64,000 nucleotides of DNA from an uncultured Bariatricus sp. Lineage in GTDB: Bacteria; Bacillota; Clostridia; Lachnospirales; Lachnospiraceae. Positions 1-8,682 of this stretch are shown in pieces. The notes under the pieces were generated by a model. It saw only the letters and a list, made by a program, of their open reading frames with translations. It was not told the origin of the DNA and did not search any database. The stretch lies in the NCBI GenBank assembly GCA_934307065.1, contig CAKRCD010000003.1, forward strand, positions 1-64,000, written 5' to 3'. A program made the position numbers and the translations under genes. Position 1 is the stretch's first letter; every line of letters begins with the position of its first letter.

Positions 1-58
1 AGTGACTTACGTTATTTCCGAAATGAGCACCCTTTTCACAAATAGCACATTTAGCCAT
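1..58 (-). CDS. rpmB: 50S ribosomal protein L28, N-terminal part (cut by window edge)
   Basis: Only the first 19 codons are inside the window. They read MAKCAICEKGAHFGNNVSH, the typical start of a zinc-type L28 with the first CxxC pair (Cys4, Cys7). L28 is a structural protein of the large ribosomal subunit. The ATG at 58 is preceded by TTAGGAGGTGCAATC, a strong ribosome site, which fixes the start. The gene is downstream of cmk on the same strand but about 150 bp away, so it probably has its own promoter in that gap. I could not pick a convincing -35/-10 pair there. Confidence 0.93.
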   Translation of the reverse strand, partial: MAKCAICEKGAHFGNNVSH

Positions 59-208
59 GATTGCACCTCCTAACGAACTTATATGTCTGTTATATTATCC
101 ATACAGACTCGCAACATAATGTATTTTAACAGATAATGTACGCAATTGCAAGTATAAAATACTATTTTTTCCATTTCTGTTTTATTTTCTTTTTCCTATT
201 GTTTTTAC

Positions 209-865
209 TTATTTACAAAGCCGAAGAATTGACTTTACAACCTCATCGATTGTCATATGGGAGCTGTCAATTAATACTGCATCCTCTGCCTGTACAAGCG
301 GCGAAGTATCCCGATGGATGTCCCGGTAATCCCGTTCTTCAATTTCTTTTTCTATTTCTGCCAATTCGCACGGAACCCCTTTTTCCTGCAGTTCTGAATA
401 TCTCCTCTTCGCTCTGCATGAGACACTTGCTGTCAGGAATACTTTAACATCTGCATGAGGAAGAACCACTGTCCCAATATCTCTTCCATCCATAACAACG
501 TCTTTCGTTTTTGCCAGATTTTGCTGCAAATCCATAAGTGTAGCACGTACCTTTGGAATACCAGAACTTTTGGAGGCCATATTTCCCACTGCTTCTTCAC
601 GCAGCCTGGAAGTAATATTTCTTCCATTTAAGTAAATCTGCTGGACTCCATTCTCATATCCCAGTGTAACATCTGCATCTTCACATGCCTGTTCAATCTC
701 TGCGACATTATCCGGTTGAATTCCTTTTTCCATAAAATGAATGGCGAGTCCGCGATACATGGCACCTGTATCTACATATATATATCCTTTTTCTTTTGCC
801 ACCTGTTTGGCTATGGTACTTTTTCCGGCTCCGGCCGGTCCGTCAATTGCAATATTGTATCCCAT
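209..865 (-). CDS. cmk: Cytidylate kinase
   Basis: Cytoplasmic kinase that phosphorylates CMP and dCMP with ATP in pyrimidine nucleotide salvage and supply. It has 218 residues, normal for the family. The P-loop GPAGAGKST lies at residues 9-17, followed by DTGAMYRG near 32-39 and the conserved DGRDIGT block near 125. The ATG at 865 has AAGGAG upstream at good spacing. It begins 20 bp after the flavoprotein gene upstream, so the two are probably co-transcribed. Nothing looks damaged. Function is certain at family level. Confidence 0.96.
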   Translation of the reverse strand: MGYNIAIDGPAGAGKSTIAKQVAKEKGYIYVDTGAMYRGLAIHFMEKGIQPDNVAEIEQACEDADVTLGYENGVQQIYLNGRNITSRLREEAVGNMASKSSGIPKVRATLMDLQQNLAKTKDVVMDGRDIGTVVLPHADVKVFLTASVSCRAKRRYSELQEKGVPCELAEIEKEIEERDYRDIHRDTSPLVQAEDAVLIDSSHMTIDEVVKSILRLCK

Positions 866-885
866 TTTTTTCTCCTTACCTTGAT

Positions 886-2118
886 CTACCAGATATTACT
901 CCCTGCAGCATAGGCTGTTGACCATGCTATCTGTAAATTAAATCCACCGGTCACGGCATCTAAATCCAGCACTTCTCCGGCAAAATACAGCCTCTCCACT
1001 AATTTGGATTCCATTGTGGACGGATTCACTTCCTTCACTTTAATTCCACCCTGTGTGATAATTGCTTCTTTATAATCACGCAGTCTGGTAAGAGTCATTT
1101 CAAAATTCTTAATCAAGTGAACAAATCCCTGCCGTTCTTCCTTGGAAATCACATTTACCTTCTTCTCAGAATCAATTCCGCTTTGTGCAATCATTACCGG
1201 AATTAACTTGGAAGGGAACAACCCTCCTATAGCATTTTTAAACTGTTTATTATGATTTGCTTCAAACTCTCTGAGCACTCTCGCATCTAACTGCTCTTCT
1301 GATAAAGACGGTTTTAAATCAATACTTAACTTCAGTTCCTTTTTCCCGGTAAGTGCTTTGCCTACATAAGCACTTGCACTTAATATAAGCGGGCCGCTTA
1401 CTCCATAATGGGTAAATAACATTTCACCGAAATCCTGATAACATACTTTCTTTCCGTCCAGAATCCGGATTTCTACATTTTTCAGGGACAATCCCATCAA
1501 ATCAGGTACAAAACCTTCTTTTGTCTCAATTGGAACCAGTGACGGTCTGAGCTCTGTAACTGTATGCCCTAGTTCTCTTCCAAACCGATAGCCGTCCCCC
1601 GTAGAACCGGTACTCTGATAAGACATTCCTCCCGTGCAGACAATGCAGGCATCTCCTTCCACTTTCGTTCCATCTGCCAGTTTCAGAAATGCAAATCTTC
1701 CATTCTCCTGACCTATCTGCGTCACTGTCTGGTACAAATGTACCCGAACACCTTGTACTTTCATCTCTTTTTCCAGCACTTTAATCACATCCGAAGAATG
1801 GTCTGAGACCGGGAACACACGGTTTCCACGCTCGACTTTTATCTGTAATCCGATGGACTCAAAAAAGTTCATTACATCCTGATTCGTGTATCCATAAAAA
1901 CTGCTGTATAAAAATTTATCATTTGTTACAACACTTGCAAATAAGGTATCCATATCACAGGCATTCGTCAGATTACATCTTCCTTTCCCCGTAATAAACA
2001 GCTTTTTCCCAAGCTTTTCATTTTTTTCAAATACATGCACTTCATTTCCATTACGTGCCGCGAAAATAGAGGCTAGCATTCCTGCTGCGCCTCCACCTAC
2101 AATCAGTACTTTACTCAT
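886..2118 (-). CDS. HI0933/BaiN-family NAD(P)/FAD-dependent oxidoreductase
   Basis: A 410-residue flavoprotein. The N-terminal dinucleotide-binding motif GGGAAGMLA (about 8-16) and the block KLFITGKGRCNLTN near 40-52 are hallmarks of the HI0933 (YhiN) family, and the C-terminal TGGFNLQIAW near 392-401 closes the FAD site. The family includes C. scindens BaiN, but most members are housekeeping proteins of unknown substrate, so no bile-acid role follows from membership alone. The AAAAGGA site before the ATG at 2118 supports the start. In Firmicutes this gene is often beside cmk, as here. Confidence 0.9.
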   Translation of the reverse strand: MSKVLIVGGGAAGMLASIFAARNGNEVHVFEKNEKLGKKLFITGKGRCNLTNACDMDTLFASVVTNDKFLYSSFYGYTNQDVMNFFESIGLQIKVERGNRVFPVSDHSSDVIKVLEKEMKVQGVRVHLYQTVTQIGQENGRFAFLKLADGTKVEGDACIVCTGGMSYQSTGSTGDGYRFGRELGHTVTELRPSLVPIETKEGFVPDLMGLSLKNVEIRILDGKKVCYQDFGEMLFTHYGVSGPLILSASAYVGKALTGKKELKLSIDLKPSLSEEQLDARVLREFEANHNKQFKNAIGGLFPSKLIPVMIAQSGIDSEKKVNVISKEERQGFVHLIKNFEMTLTRLRDYKEAIITQGGIKVKEVNPSTMESKLVERLYFAGEVLDLDAVTGGFNLQIAWSTAYAAGSNIW

Positions 2119-2130
2119 CTGATTTTCCTT

Positions 2131-3048
2131 TTATCTTTCTTCGTTTTCCATTTTCAGCTCCACACTTTCCTTTACCGGATTTAGTTCATCGCGGGAATAA
2201 ACCTGATATTCGTCCCAGATTTCTTCTAGCTTTCCAAGTGTGTTTATTACTTCGTTCTGCTTCTTCATACAGACCGCCACTACTAATGCATTAATCACAC
2301 TGAGTGGCGCAACCAGTGAGTCCACAATCGATGCCATGTCGCTTCTGGCAATCAAGTTGCAGGAAGAATAAAGTGTCATTGGCGAGTGCACACTGTCCGT
2401 CAGCGTAATCACTTTCGCCTTACGGTTACTTGCAAATTCCAATGCCTTTAATGTGCGCATAGAATATCTCGGAAAACTGATTCCGATTACAACTGCTTCT
2501 TCATCCACATGAATAATCTGTTCAAAAATATCACTGGAACCATTGGCATTTACCGTAACAACATTATCAAAAATAAGATTCAGATAAAATGCCAGAAAAT
2601 TTGCAAGGGGTGCACAGCTTCTGATTCCAACAATATAAATCTTCTTTGCATTGATAATCGTATCAACCGCCATCTCAAAAGCCTGCTGGTCAATGCTCTC
2701 CATAGTCAGTTTGATTTTCTCAATATCCGAATGCAGTACATTGGTCAAAATCTCACTCTGTGTAATTCTTCCATAAGTAACTTCCATTCTCTGAATCGAA
2801 TTCAGCTTTGTGCGAACCATTTCGCCCAATGCTTTCTGAAATTCCGGATATCCCTTATATCCAAGCTGTGTAGCAAACCGGACAACAGTTGATTCACTCA
2901 CTCCGACTGCCTCCCCCATCTTGGCCGCTGTCAGGAATGCCGCTTTATCATAATTCTGTCTGATGTAATCCGTCAGACGTCTCTGTCCCTTACTTAACTT
3001 CGGATATTTGTCATCTAATCTTGCTAATAATTCATTCTGTGTACTCAC
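2131..3048 (-). CDS. MurR/RpiR-family transcriptional regulator
   Basis: An N-terminal RpiR-type helix-turn-helix (about residues 1-75, with VSESTVVRFATQLGY as the recognition region) is followed by a SIS phosphosugar-binding domain (about 115-250). Such proteins repress or activate sugar-phosphate genes in response to a phosphosugar. The reading frame is open further upstream to 3111, but the GTG at 3048 follows GGAGGAAGACA and begins STQNELLARLDDKY, the usual family N-terminus. I therefore chose the 305-residue form. No sugar catabolic gene is adjacent, so the target is unknown. It ends 12 bp before the flavoprotein gene starts. Confidence 0.87.
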   Translation of the reverse strand: MSTQNELLARLDDKYPKLSKGQRRLTDYIRQNYDKAAFLTAAKMGEAVGVSESTVVRFATQLGYKGYPEFQKALGEMVRTKLNSIQRMEVTYGRITQSEILTNVLHSDIEKIKLTMESIDQQAFEMAVDTIINAKKIYIVGIRSCAPLANFLAFYLNLIFDNVVTVNANGSSDIFEQIIHVDEEAVVIGISFPRYSMRTLKALEFASNRKAKVITLTDSVHSPMTLYSSCNLIARSDMASIVDSLVAPLSVINALVVAVCMKKQNEVINTLGKLEEIWDEYQVYSRDELNPVKESVELKMENEER

Positions 3049-3174
3049 TGTCTTCCTCCGAGCTTCAGGCCACGCCTGTTCACTCTCTCTATTGTACCAC
3101 GCAAAAATCAACTTGTAAATGTTTGCAATTTTTATCTTATGGGTATTCTGTTCTAACTTTCCCCAGCTTCTGTT

Positions 3175-4593
3175 CTATACCGGATAACTGCCATTCTCCG
3201 TATCTGCAATCGTCGTATCAATTTTTTTAATCTGTGCATCCCGATATTTGAAGAATTCCGTTGCAACCTGCGGGAACAATGCATAGCTGAGGACATCTTC
3301 ATCCTGCATTTTATACTGCGCCATTTCCTTTTCCAGTGTTTCCAGTTCATCCGGAATCAAATCTGCCGGGCGGCAGGTAATAACTTCCGCCTCTTCTCCC
3401 AGAACCTTTTTCTTGACTTCTTCGTTAAACGGTTTAACTGTTGCTCCATATTTACCGCTCAGTACATCTTTTGTCTCTTTGGTTGCCATTTTATAGCGCT
3501 CACCCATCAGTACATTAAACACTGCCTGAGTTCCTACAATCTGGGAAGACGGTGTTACGAGTGGTGGTTCTCCTAAATCTTTTCGTACACGCGGAACTTC
3601 TTCCAAAACTTCATAGAACTTATCCTCCGCTCCCTGTTCTTTTAACTGGGAAGTCAGATTCGAAAGCATGCCACCCGGAACCTGATATAACAAGGTTTTA
3701 ATATTTACCCCCAGATTCTTTGGATTCAACAACCCACTTTCCAATGCCTCATCCCGGATTGGGCGGAAGTAATCTGCAATTTCTGCGAGTAATTTCTGAT
3801 CTAAGCCTGTATCATATGGAGTGCCCTTAAATGTCTCTACCATAACCTCTGTTGCCGGCTGCGATGTGCCAAGTGCCAGCGGAGATATAGCCGTATCAAT
3901 AATATCCACACCTGCTTCCACTGCTTTTAAGTAAGTCATAGAAGCCACCCCTGAAGTATAATGTGTATGAAGCTGGATAGGAAGCTTCGTTGCTTCTTTC
4001 AGTGCTCCGACAAGTTCCGTTGCTTTATATGGCAGAAGTAATCCCGCCATATCTTTGATACAAATGGAATCTGCGCCCATATCTTCAATCCTTTTTGCAA
4101 TATCTACCCAATAATCTAAGGTATAGGCATCTCCAAGTGTATAGGAAAGTGCCACCTGTGCTTCTGCGTGTTCTTTATTTGCTGCCTTTACCGCTGTTTC
4201 CAGGTTTCTAAGGTCGTTAAGGCAGTCGAAAATACGAATGATATCAATTCCATTTGCCACAGATTTCTGTACAAAATATTCCACTACATCGTCTGCATAA
4301 GGTCGATAACCAAGAATGTTCTGTCCACGGAAAAGCATTTGCAGTTTCGTGTGCTTGAATCCATCCCGGAACTTCCGCAGTCTATCCCATGGGTCTTCCT
4401 TCAGAAAACGCAAGGATGCATCAAAGGTTGCACCTCCCCAGCATTCTACCGCATGATACCCTACTTTATCCATCTTATCCACAATTGGGAGCATCTGCTC
4501 TGTTGTCAAACGTGTTGCCAACAAAGACTGGTGTGCATCACGAAGTACCGTCTCCATAATTTTAACTGGTTTTGCTTCTATCTTATTTGCCAT
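3175..4593 (-). CDS. oadA: 5S-type carboxyltransferase subunit (oxaloacetate decarboxylase alpha / pyruvate carboxylase B-like, no biotin domain)
   Basis: Transfers carboxyl between a keto acid (oxaloacetate or pyruvate) and biotin in a biotin-dependent decarboxylase or transcarboxylase. It has 472 residues: an HMGL-like TIM barrel (about 1-275) with RDAHQS at 18-23, the carboxylated lysine motif IKDMAG (Lys180) and metal ligands in LHTHYTSG (His209, His211), then the conserved carboxylase domain (about 300-460). The C-terminal biotin domain of Klebsiella OadA is absent; a separate carrier is encoded at 5841-6212. The ATG at 4593 follows GGGAGGAGACC and is preferred over an upstream ATG at 4617. 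Last gene of the operon. Confidence 0.92.
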   Translation of the reverse strand: MANKIEAKPVKIMETVLRDAHQSLLATRLTTEQMLPIVDKMDKVGYHAVECWGGATFDASLRFLKEDPWDRLRKFRDGFKHTKLQMLFRGQNILGYRPYADDVVEYFVQKSVANGIDIIRIFDCLNDLRNLETAVKAANKEHAEAQVALSYTLGDAYTLDYWVDIAKRIEDMGADSICIKDMAGLLLPYKATELVGALKEATKLPIQLHTHYTSGVASMTYLKAVEAGVDIIDTAISPLALGTSQPATEVMVETFKGTPYDTGLDQKLLAEIADYFRPIRDEALESGLLNPKNLGVNIKTLLYQVPGGMLSNLTSQLKEQGAEDKFYEVLEEVPRVRKDLGEPPLVTPSSQIVGTQAVFNVLMGERYKMATKETKDVLSGKYGATVKPFNEEVKKKVLGEEAEVITCRPADLIPDELETLEKEMAQYKMQDEDVLSYALFPQVATEFFKYRDAQIKKIDTTIADTENGSYPV

Positions 4594-4641
4594 AAAGGTC
4601 TCCTCCCTAATTTTCACATTTCCCCTGTCACTTACTGTTAT

Positions 4642-5793
4642 TTACATCACGCCAAAAATTGCCATAAAGGTTCCGGCTGCCACTGCTGTTCCAATCACTC
4701 CAGCCACATTTGGTCCCATGGCGTGCATAAGCAGGAAATTGGTAGGGTCAGCCTCAGCCCCCACCTTCTGGGAAACACGTGCCGCCATCGGAACTGCGGA
4801 AACACCTGCCGAACCAATCAGTGGATTTACTTTACCTTTGGTTGCCCAGCACATGAGTTTACCAAACAAGACACCTGCCGCTGTTCCAAAAGCAAATGCC
4901 ACCAGACCAAGGATTACAATTTTAATGGTATTCCAGTTCAGGAAAGCTTCGGCACTGGTGGTTGCTCCGACCGAGGTACCAAGTAAAATTACGACAATAT
5001 ACATCATTGCGTTAGAAGCCGTCTCGGTAAGCTGACGTACCACACCGGATTCTTTAAAGAGATTTCCCAGCATCAGCATACCAACAAGTGGTGCTGTAGT
5101 TGGCAAAATCAAAGAAACCACAATAGTAACGATTATCGGAAACAAGATTTTCTCCAGTTTTGTTACCGGTCGCAACTGTCCCATCTTAATTTTCCGTTCT
5201 TTTTCAGTAGTCAGTGCTTTCATAATCGGTGGCTGGATAATCGGAACCAGTGACATATAAGAATATGCTGCCACTGCAATCGGTCCCATCAGGGATGTCT
5301 GCTGCAGCTTTCCCGCCAGATAAATCGAAGTCGGTCCGTCTGCTCCACCGATAATGGAAATCGCGGCTGCCGCCTTATCTGAAAATCCGAGCAGCATTGC
5401 CAGTAAATAAGCGGCAAAAATACCGAACTGGGCTGCCGCACCAAGCAAAAAACTTTTAGGATTGGCAATCAGCGGACCAAAATCTGTCATAGCTCCTACT
5501 CCCATAAAAATGAGTGAAGGTAAAATTGCCCATTCATCCAATTTATAAAAATAATACAAGAGTCCCCCGGCTCCATTTGCCGCATCTTCTGCATGAAGCA
5601 TAATATCCGGATAAATATTAACCAAAAGCATTCCAAATGCAATCGGCACCAGCAAAAGTGGTTCAAATTCATGACGGATTGCCAGATACAGAAAAAAACA
5701 TGCCACACCTATCATGACATAATTTCCCCATGTCAGGTTAAAGAACGCAGTCTGGTGAACCAGGTTTCCCAGGGTTGTTGTTATATATTCCAT
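4642..5793 (-). CDS. oadB: Na+-translocating decarboxylase beta subunit (OadB/MmdB/GcdB)
   Basis: Integral membrane subunit that decarboxylates carboxybiotin and exports Na+. It has 383 residues and roughly nine to eleven hydrophobic segments. The signature [15 protein letters not shown] starts at 149; Asp152 corresponds to the essential aspartate of the region III motif in this family. Length and the C-terminal block with [13 protein letters not shown] are normal. The ATG at 5793 follows GGAGGTTTTAAC. It sits between the biotin carrier and the 5S-type subunit, 48 bp from each, clearly one transcript. The family is certain; which keto acid or acyl-CoA feeds the pump is not. Confidence 0.95.
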   Translation of the reverse strand: MEYITTTLGNLVHQTAFFNLTWGNYVMIGVACFFLYLAIRHEFEPLLLVPIAFGMLLVNIYPDIMLHAEDAANGAGGLLYYFYKLDEWAILPSLIFMGVGAMTDFGPLIANPKSFLLGAAAQFGIFAAYLLAMLLGFSDKAAAAISIIGGADGPTSIYLAGKLQQTSLMGPIAVAAYSYMSLVPIIQPPIMKALTTEKERKIKMGQLRPVTKLEKILFPIIVTIVVSLILPTTAPLVGMLMLGNLFKESGVVRQLTETASNAMMYIVVILLGTSVGATTSAEAFLNWNTIKIVILGLVAFAFGTAAGVLFGKLMCWATKGKVNPLIGSAGVSAVPMAARVSQKVGAEADPTNFLLMHAMGPNVAGVIGTAVAAGTFMAIFGVM

Positions 5794-5840
5794 GTTAAAA
5801 CCTCCAGTTGTCTCTTATGGTTTTCATTCTCCGGTAAATG

Positions 5841-6212
5841 CTAATTCAAAGTTGCAAGCACCTGTCCGGCTTCAATGAGGTCACCAACTGCTACATCCAT
5901 ACTGGCAACAATTCCTGCCTCCGGTGCAACTACCGGGATTTCCATTTTCATTGCCTCAATGATTACAACTGTATCACCTTTTTCCACCTTTTGTCCGACT
6001 CCTGCTTCTAATTTGAACACTTTTCCTGCAGCACCTGCGACCACTTTAATCTTTCCATTACCGGCTTCCTTCTTTGGAGCAGCCGGTAAAGATACCGAGG
6101 TCTGTGCCTTAGCTGTTTTCCGGGTCTGCGCTGTATAAGCGGCTCCTTCTTCCTTTTCTTCTACTATGACATCATAAACATTTCCATTTACCGTAATTGT
6201 ATAACTTTTCAT
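5841..6212 (-). CDS. Biotin carboxyl carrier subunit of the Na+ pump / transcarboxylase (1.3S-like)
   Basis: Small mobile carrier: an N-terminal beta segment (1-25), an Ala/Pro/Lys-rich linker (about 25-55) and a biotinyl domain (about 56-123). The motif EAMKME carries the biotinylated Lys89. It shuttles carboxyl groups between the soluble carboxyltransferases and OadB. The ATG at 6212 follows GGGAGGAAGGACA; an upstream ATG at 6227 overlaps that ribosome site and is unlikely. It begins 15 bp after the OadG-like gene. Equivalent to MmdC/GcdC or the 1.3S subunit of transcarboxylase. Confidence 0.94.
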   Translation of the reverse strand: MKSYTITVNGNVYDVIVEEKEEGAAYTAQTRKTAKAQTSVSLPAAPKKEAGNGKIKVVAGAAGKVFKLEAGVGQKVEKGDTVVIIEAMKMEIPVVAPEAGIVASMDVAVGDLIEAGQVLATLN

Positions 6213-6227
6213 TGTCCTTCCTCCCAA

Positions 6228-7007
6228 CTATCGATTCCACTGATTTGATTTTCTTCTCTTTATAGAACGCACCACAAAGGTATCTGTTGTCGTTCCCTCA
6301 TAGGCTGCAATGGCTGCTGCAATTACTGCCACCAACTCCGTCTCATCTGTTTTTTCCGGTTCGTCCACCTGTTCTGCCGAAGCCTGTGGCTGCTTCCGCT
6401 CTCCTTGTTTCTTATCTTCTTTTCTCTGTACCAGAGCAGGTATATATTTGAACAAAGAAATCAAAAAGCTCATAAAGATCAGCACTAGAAATACCGTTCC
6501 CATTCCAAGAACTGTATTGATTCCCGCCTTCTGCATAATCTCTCCTACACTGAAATGTGCATTAACGGTAAAGGCTTCTAATTTCAGATTTTTATCAAAG
6601 CTAAATTCCAGCTCTGCTTCCCTGTCAGAAAATGTTGCCGGTGTCGTAACCGTAACTCCTGTAGCCGATGCTTCACACGTATAATCTCCATGGCTGATGT
6701 AAACTCCGCATTCCTCCTGAGATGCCTCCCAGCCTTCTAGTGCCGTAGCAAAATCTTCCGCATTCATCTTGATTCCCGTCTTATCTTCCACCTGTGCCAT
6801 CAGATATCCCTGATTCCACTCAGATAGTTCACCGACACTTTCTTCGGTCAGATAGCCACTGGAAATCAATTGAAATATATTATCACATGCCTGTTCTATC
6901 TGTGCCTCATCATATGCAATCTGTTTGCTTTGCCCACACCCTGTGGCAAGTACTGTAAACATAATGACACAGACAATCGAGACAAGAAAATTCCATTTCT
7001 TTTTCAA
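6228..7007 (-). CDS. OadG-like gamma/delta subunit with lipoprotein-type N-terminus
   Basis: OadG proteins are small single-span subunits that hold the decarboxylase complex to OadB. This one is enlarged to 259 residues. The N-terminus has a lysine-rich start and hydrophobic stretch ending VLATGCGQ, a lipobox with Cys24, then an exported domain of about 130 residues, a membrane span near 165-187 (GMGTVFLVLIFMSFLISLFK), and a C-terminal tail with the family block VVRSIKRRK before the end. Start is TTG at 7007 with GAGGTGAGAG upstream. Position between the 12S-like subunit and the biotin carrier matches MmdD of methylmalonyl-CoA decarboxylase operons. Confidence 0.82.
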   Translation of the reverse strand: MKKKWNFLVSIVCVIMFTVLATGCGQSKQIAYDEAQIEQACDNIFQLISSGYLTEESVGELSEWNQGYLMAQVEDKTGIKMNAEDFATALEGWEASQEECGVYISHGDYTCEASATGVTVTTPATFSDREAELEFSFDKNLKLEAFTVNAHFSVGEIMQKAGINTVLGMGTVFLVLIFMSFLISLFKYIPALVQRKEDKKQGERKQPQASAEQVDEPEKTDETELVAVIAAAIAAYEGTTTDTFVVRSIKRRKSNQWNR

Positions 7008-7022
7008 TTTACTCTCACCTCA

Positions 7023-8459
7023 CTATACAGTTCCATGTTTCTTTTCTGGACGTATTTCTTTTTTGGTAAACAGCATTTCAAAGGCCGCAATCAGATATTT
7101 TCTTGTATTCTGTGGCTCGATAATCGCATCCACATATCCACGCTTCGCTGCGGAAACCGGACTAGACTGCAGATTGCGATAAACTTCTGCCTGACGTTCA
7201 AGTTCCTCTACATCTGCACCTTCATACATGATTTTCACTGCCATATCAGCTTCCATCATACCAATCTCTGCATTCGGCCATGCATAGACCAAATCTGCTC
7301 CAATAGCCTTACTGTTCATTGTCACATAAGCGCTTCCGTATGCCTTGCCTGTCACTACATTGACCTTTGGTACAGTCGCATCTGTAAATGCATACGTCAG
7401 CATCGCCATTGCCTTAGCCAGGTGCTGTTCCGAACACATAGAAGCGTGTAAGCCTGACACGTTCGTAAGGGAAAGTACCGGGATTCCAAAGGCATCGCAG
7501 AATTTCACAAATTCTGCAGCCTTCCGGCATCCATTTGCTGAAAGGCATCCGTCATAATTGTTCGTCTTTTCTCCATCTTCATTATAAACTGCACTCCGGT
7601 TGGCAACTGCCCCTACTGTCATACCATTCAGCTTCAGGAATCCCGTTACCATATCTTTTGCATAGTTCCTTTTTGTTTCGAAGAAGAAGTATTCATCTGC
7701 AATCATAGCCAGCAACTCCGCCGGGTCTTCCGCTCTGCTTTCAATTTCTTTGCAAAGTCTGTTTAAATCATCTGCTCCCACTTCATAAGAATCATGATCC
7801 TTATTATTTGCCGGAAGAACTGCAACAAGTGCACGGATTTGTTCGATAACTTCTCCTTCTGTTCCTACCATGTCAATAAATCCATTTTTCTCACTTTGAA
7901 ATCCGGCATTGGAAGAATCACATTTGTCTTTGCTGTTTCCAGAAATAGTATTTGGGGAATTCACAAACATTTTCCCTGTCTGTGCCATAAATACAAAATC
8001 TGTCAAAGCCGCATCCGCAGCAAGTCCTCCACCACAATTACCAAAAACTGCTGTAATCTGCGGAATCACTCCCGATGCCATTACTTTCTTATACTGCATA
8101 CTTCCCAGTGCATGTAATGCATCGGTAGCTTCCTGCAGACGGATGCCTGAACAATCCACAAATCCAATAACCGGGGCACCCATCTTCATTGCCATATCAT
8201 AAAGTGCAGCTATTTTTCTCGCATGCATTTCTCCTACTGACCCGTTTAAAACGGTAGCATCCTGACTGTATACATACACAAGACTACCTTCAATGGTGCC
8301 ATATCCTGTAATCACACCATCCGACGGAACACATTTTTCCTGCAGATTAAAATCCGTTGCGCGCGCAGTTATCGCACCGCCTATTTCTACGAAGCTTTCC
8401 GCATCCAGCAAGGCATCAATTCTGATTTTTGCCGGATTTGATGTCTTCCTATTCTCCAT
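7023..8459 (-). CDS. 12S-like acyl-CoA carboxyltransferase (MmdA-like)
   Basis: Crotonase-fold carboxyltransferase that moves carboxyl between an acyl-CoA (methylmalonyl-CoA in MmdA and 12S transcarboxylase) and biotin. It has 478 residues, a little shorter than the usual 505-520. Two related halves are visible; the first oxyanion region reads GNCGGGLAADAALTDF, the second GKAYGSAYVTMNSK, where MmdA and PccB usually have KAYGGAY. First gene of the operon: ATG at 8459 with GGAGGGATAG upstream and a candidate promoter at 8518-8546. The substrate could be methylmalonyl-CoA, malonyl-CoA or glutaconyl-CoA; sequence alone does not decide. Confidence 0.85.
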   Translation of the reverse strand: MENRKTSNPAKIRIDALLDAESFVEIGGAITARATDFNLQEKCVPSDGVITGYGTIEGSLVYVYSQDATVLNGSVGEMHARKIAALYDMAMKMGAPVIGFVDCSGIRLQEATDALHALGSMQYKKVMASGVIPQITAVFGNCGGGLAADAALTDFVFMAQTGKMFVNSPNTISGNSKDKCDSSNAGFQSEKNGFIDMVGTEGEVIEQIRALVAVLPANNKDHDSYEVGADDLNRLCKEIESRAEDPAELLAMIADEYFFFETKRNYAKDMVTGFLKLNGMTVGAVANRSAVYNEDGEKTNNYDGCLSANGCRKAAEFVKFCDAFGIPVLSLTNVSGLHASMCSEQHLAKAMAMLTYAFTDATVPKVNVVTGKAYGSAYVTMNSKAIGADLVYAWPNAEIGMMEADMAVKIMYEGADVEELERQAEVYRNLQSSPVSAAKRGYVDAIIEPQNTRKYLIAAFEMLFTKKEIRPEKKHGTV

Positions 8460-8517
8460 AAACTATCCCTCCATACTTCTCTATTCATCTAATAAAACTT
8501 TCATTTTTGTTATATTT

Positions 8518-8546
8518 ATTATAACGATTTTCAGAATAGTGTGCAA
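8518..8546 (-). promoter_or_regulatory. Candidate sigma-A promoter of the Na+ pump operon
   Basis: On the minus strand TTGCAC (8541-8546) and a perfect TATAAT (8518-8523) are separated by 17 bp, about 60 bp upstream of the 12S-like gene. The -10 is consensus; the -35 matches three of six bases. Confidence 0.6.
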
Positions 8547-8621
8547 CTATTTCAGTCTGTTTCGTTATTTTTTTCACATCCTTGCTTACTTATTAGAAAC
8601 GAAATTTTCCAATAATCAAAA

Positions 8622-8644
8622 AGGCAGCCTCTCATAAGCTGCCT
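8622..8644 (-). terminator. Intrinsic terminator after the LeuA-AraC fusion gene
   Basis: A perfect 7-bp stem, AGGCAGC with GCTGCCT around a 9-nt loop, is followed on the minus strand by TTTTTG. It lies about 40 bp past the stop codon and separates this gene from the Na+ pump promoter. Confidence 0.88.
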
Positions 8645-8682
8645 CATCGCTGTTTTCATTTGAAATATTTCTTATTACATAC

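Noticed and set aside
2131..3111. Longer form of the RpiR regulator starting at 3111
   Set aside because: No ribosome site before that ATG; GTG at 3048 has GGAGGAAGACA and gives the family N-terminus.
4168..4986. 272-residue plus-strand frame across oadA and oadB
   Set aside because: Antisense to two well-recognised genes, Cys/His/Ser-rich composition typical of an antisense shadow, no ribosome site.
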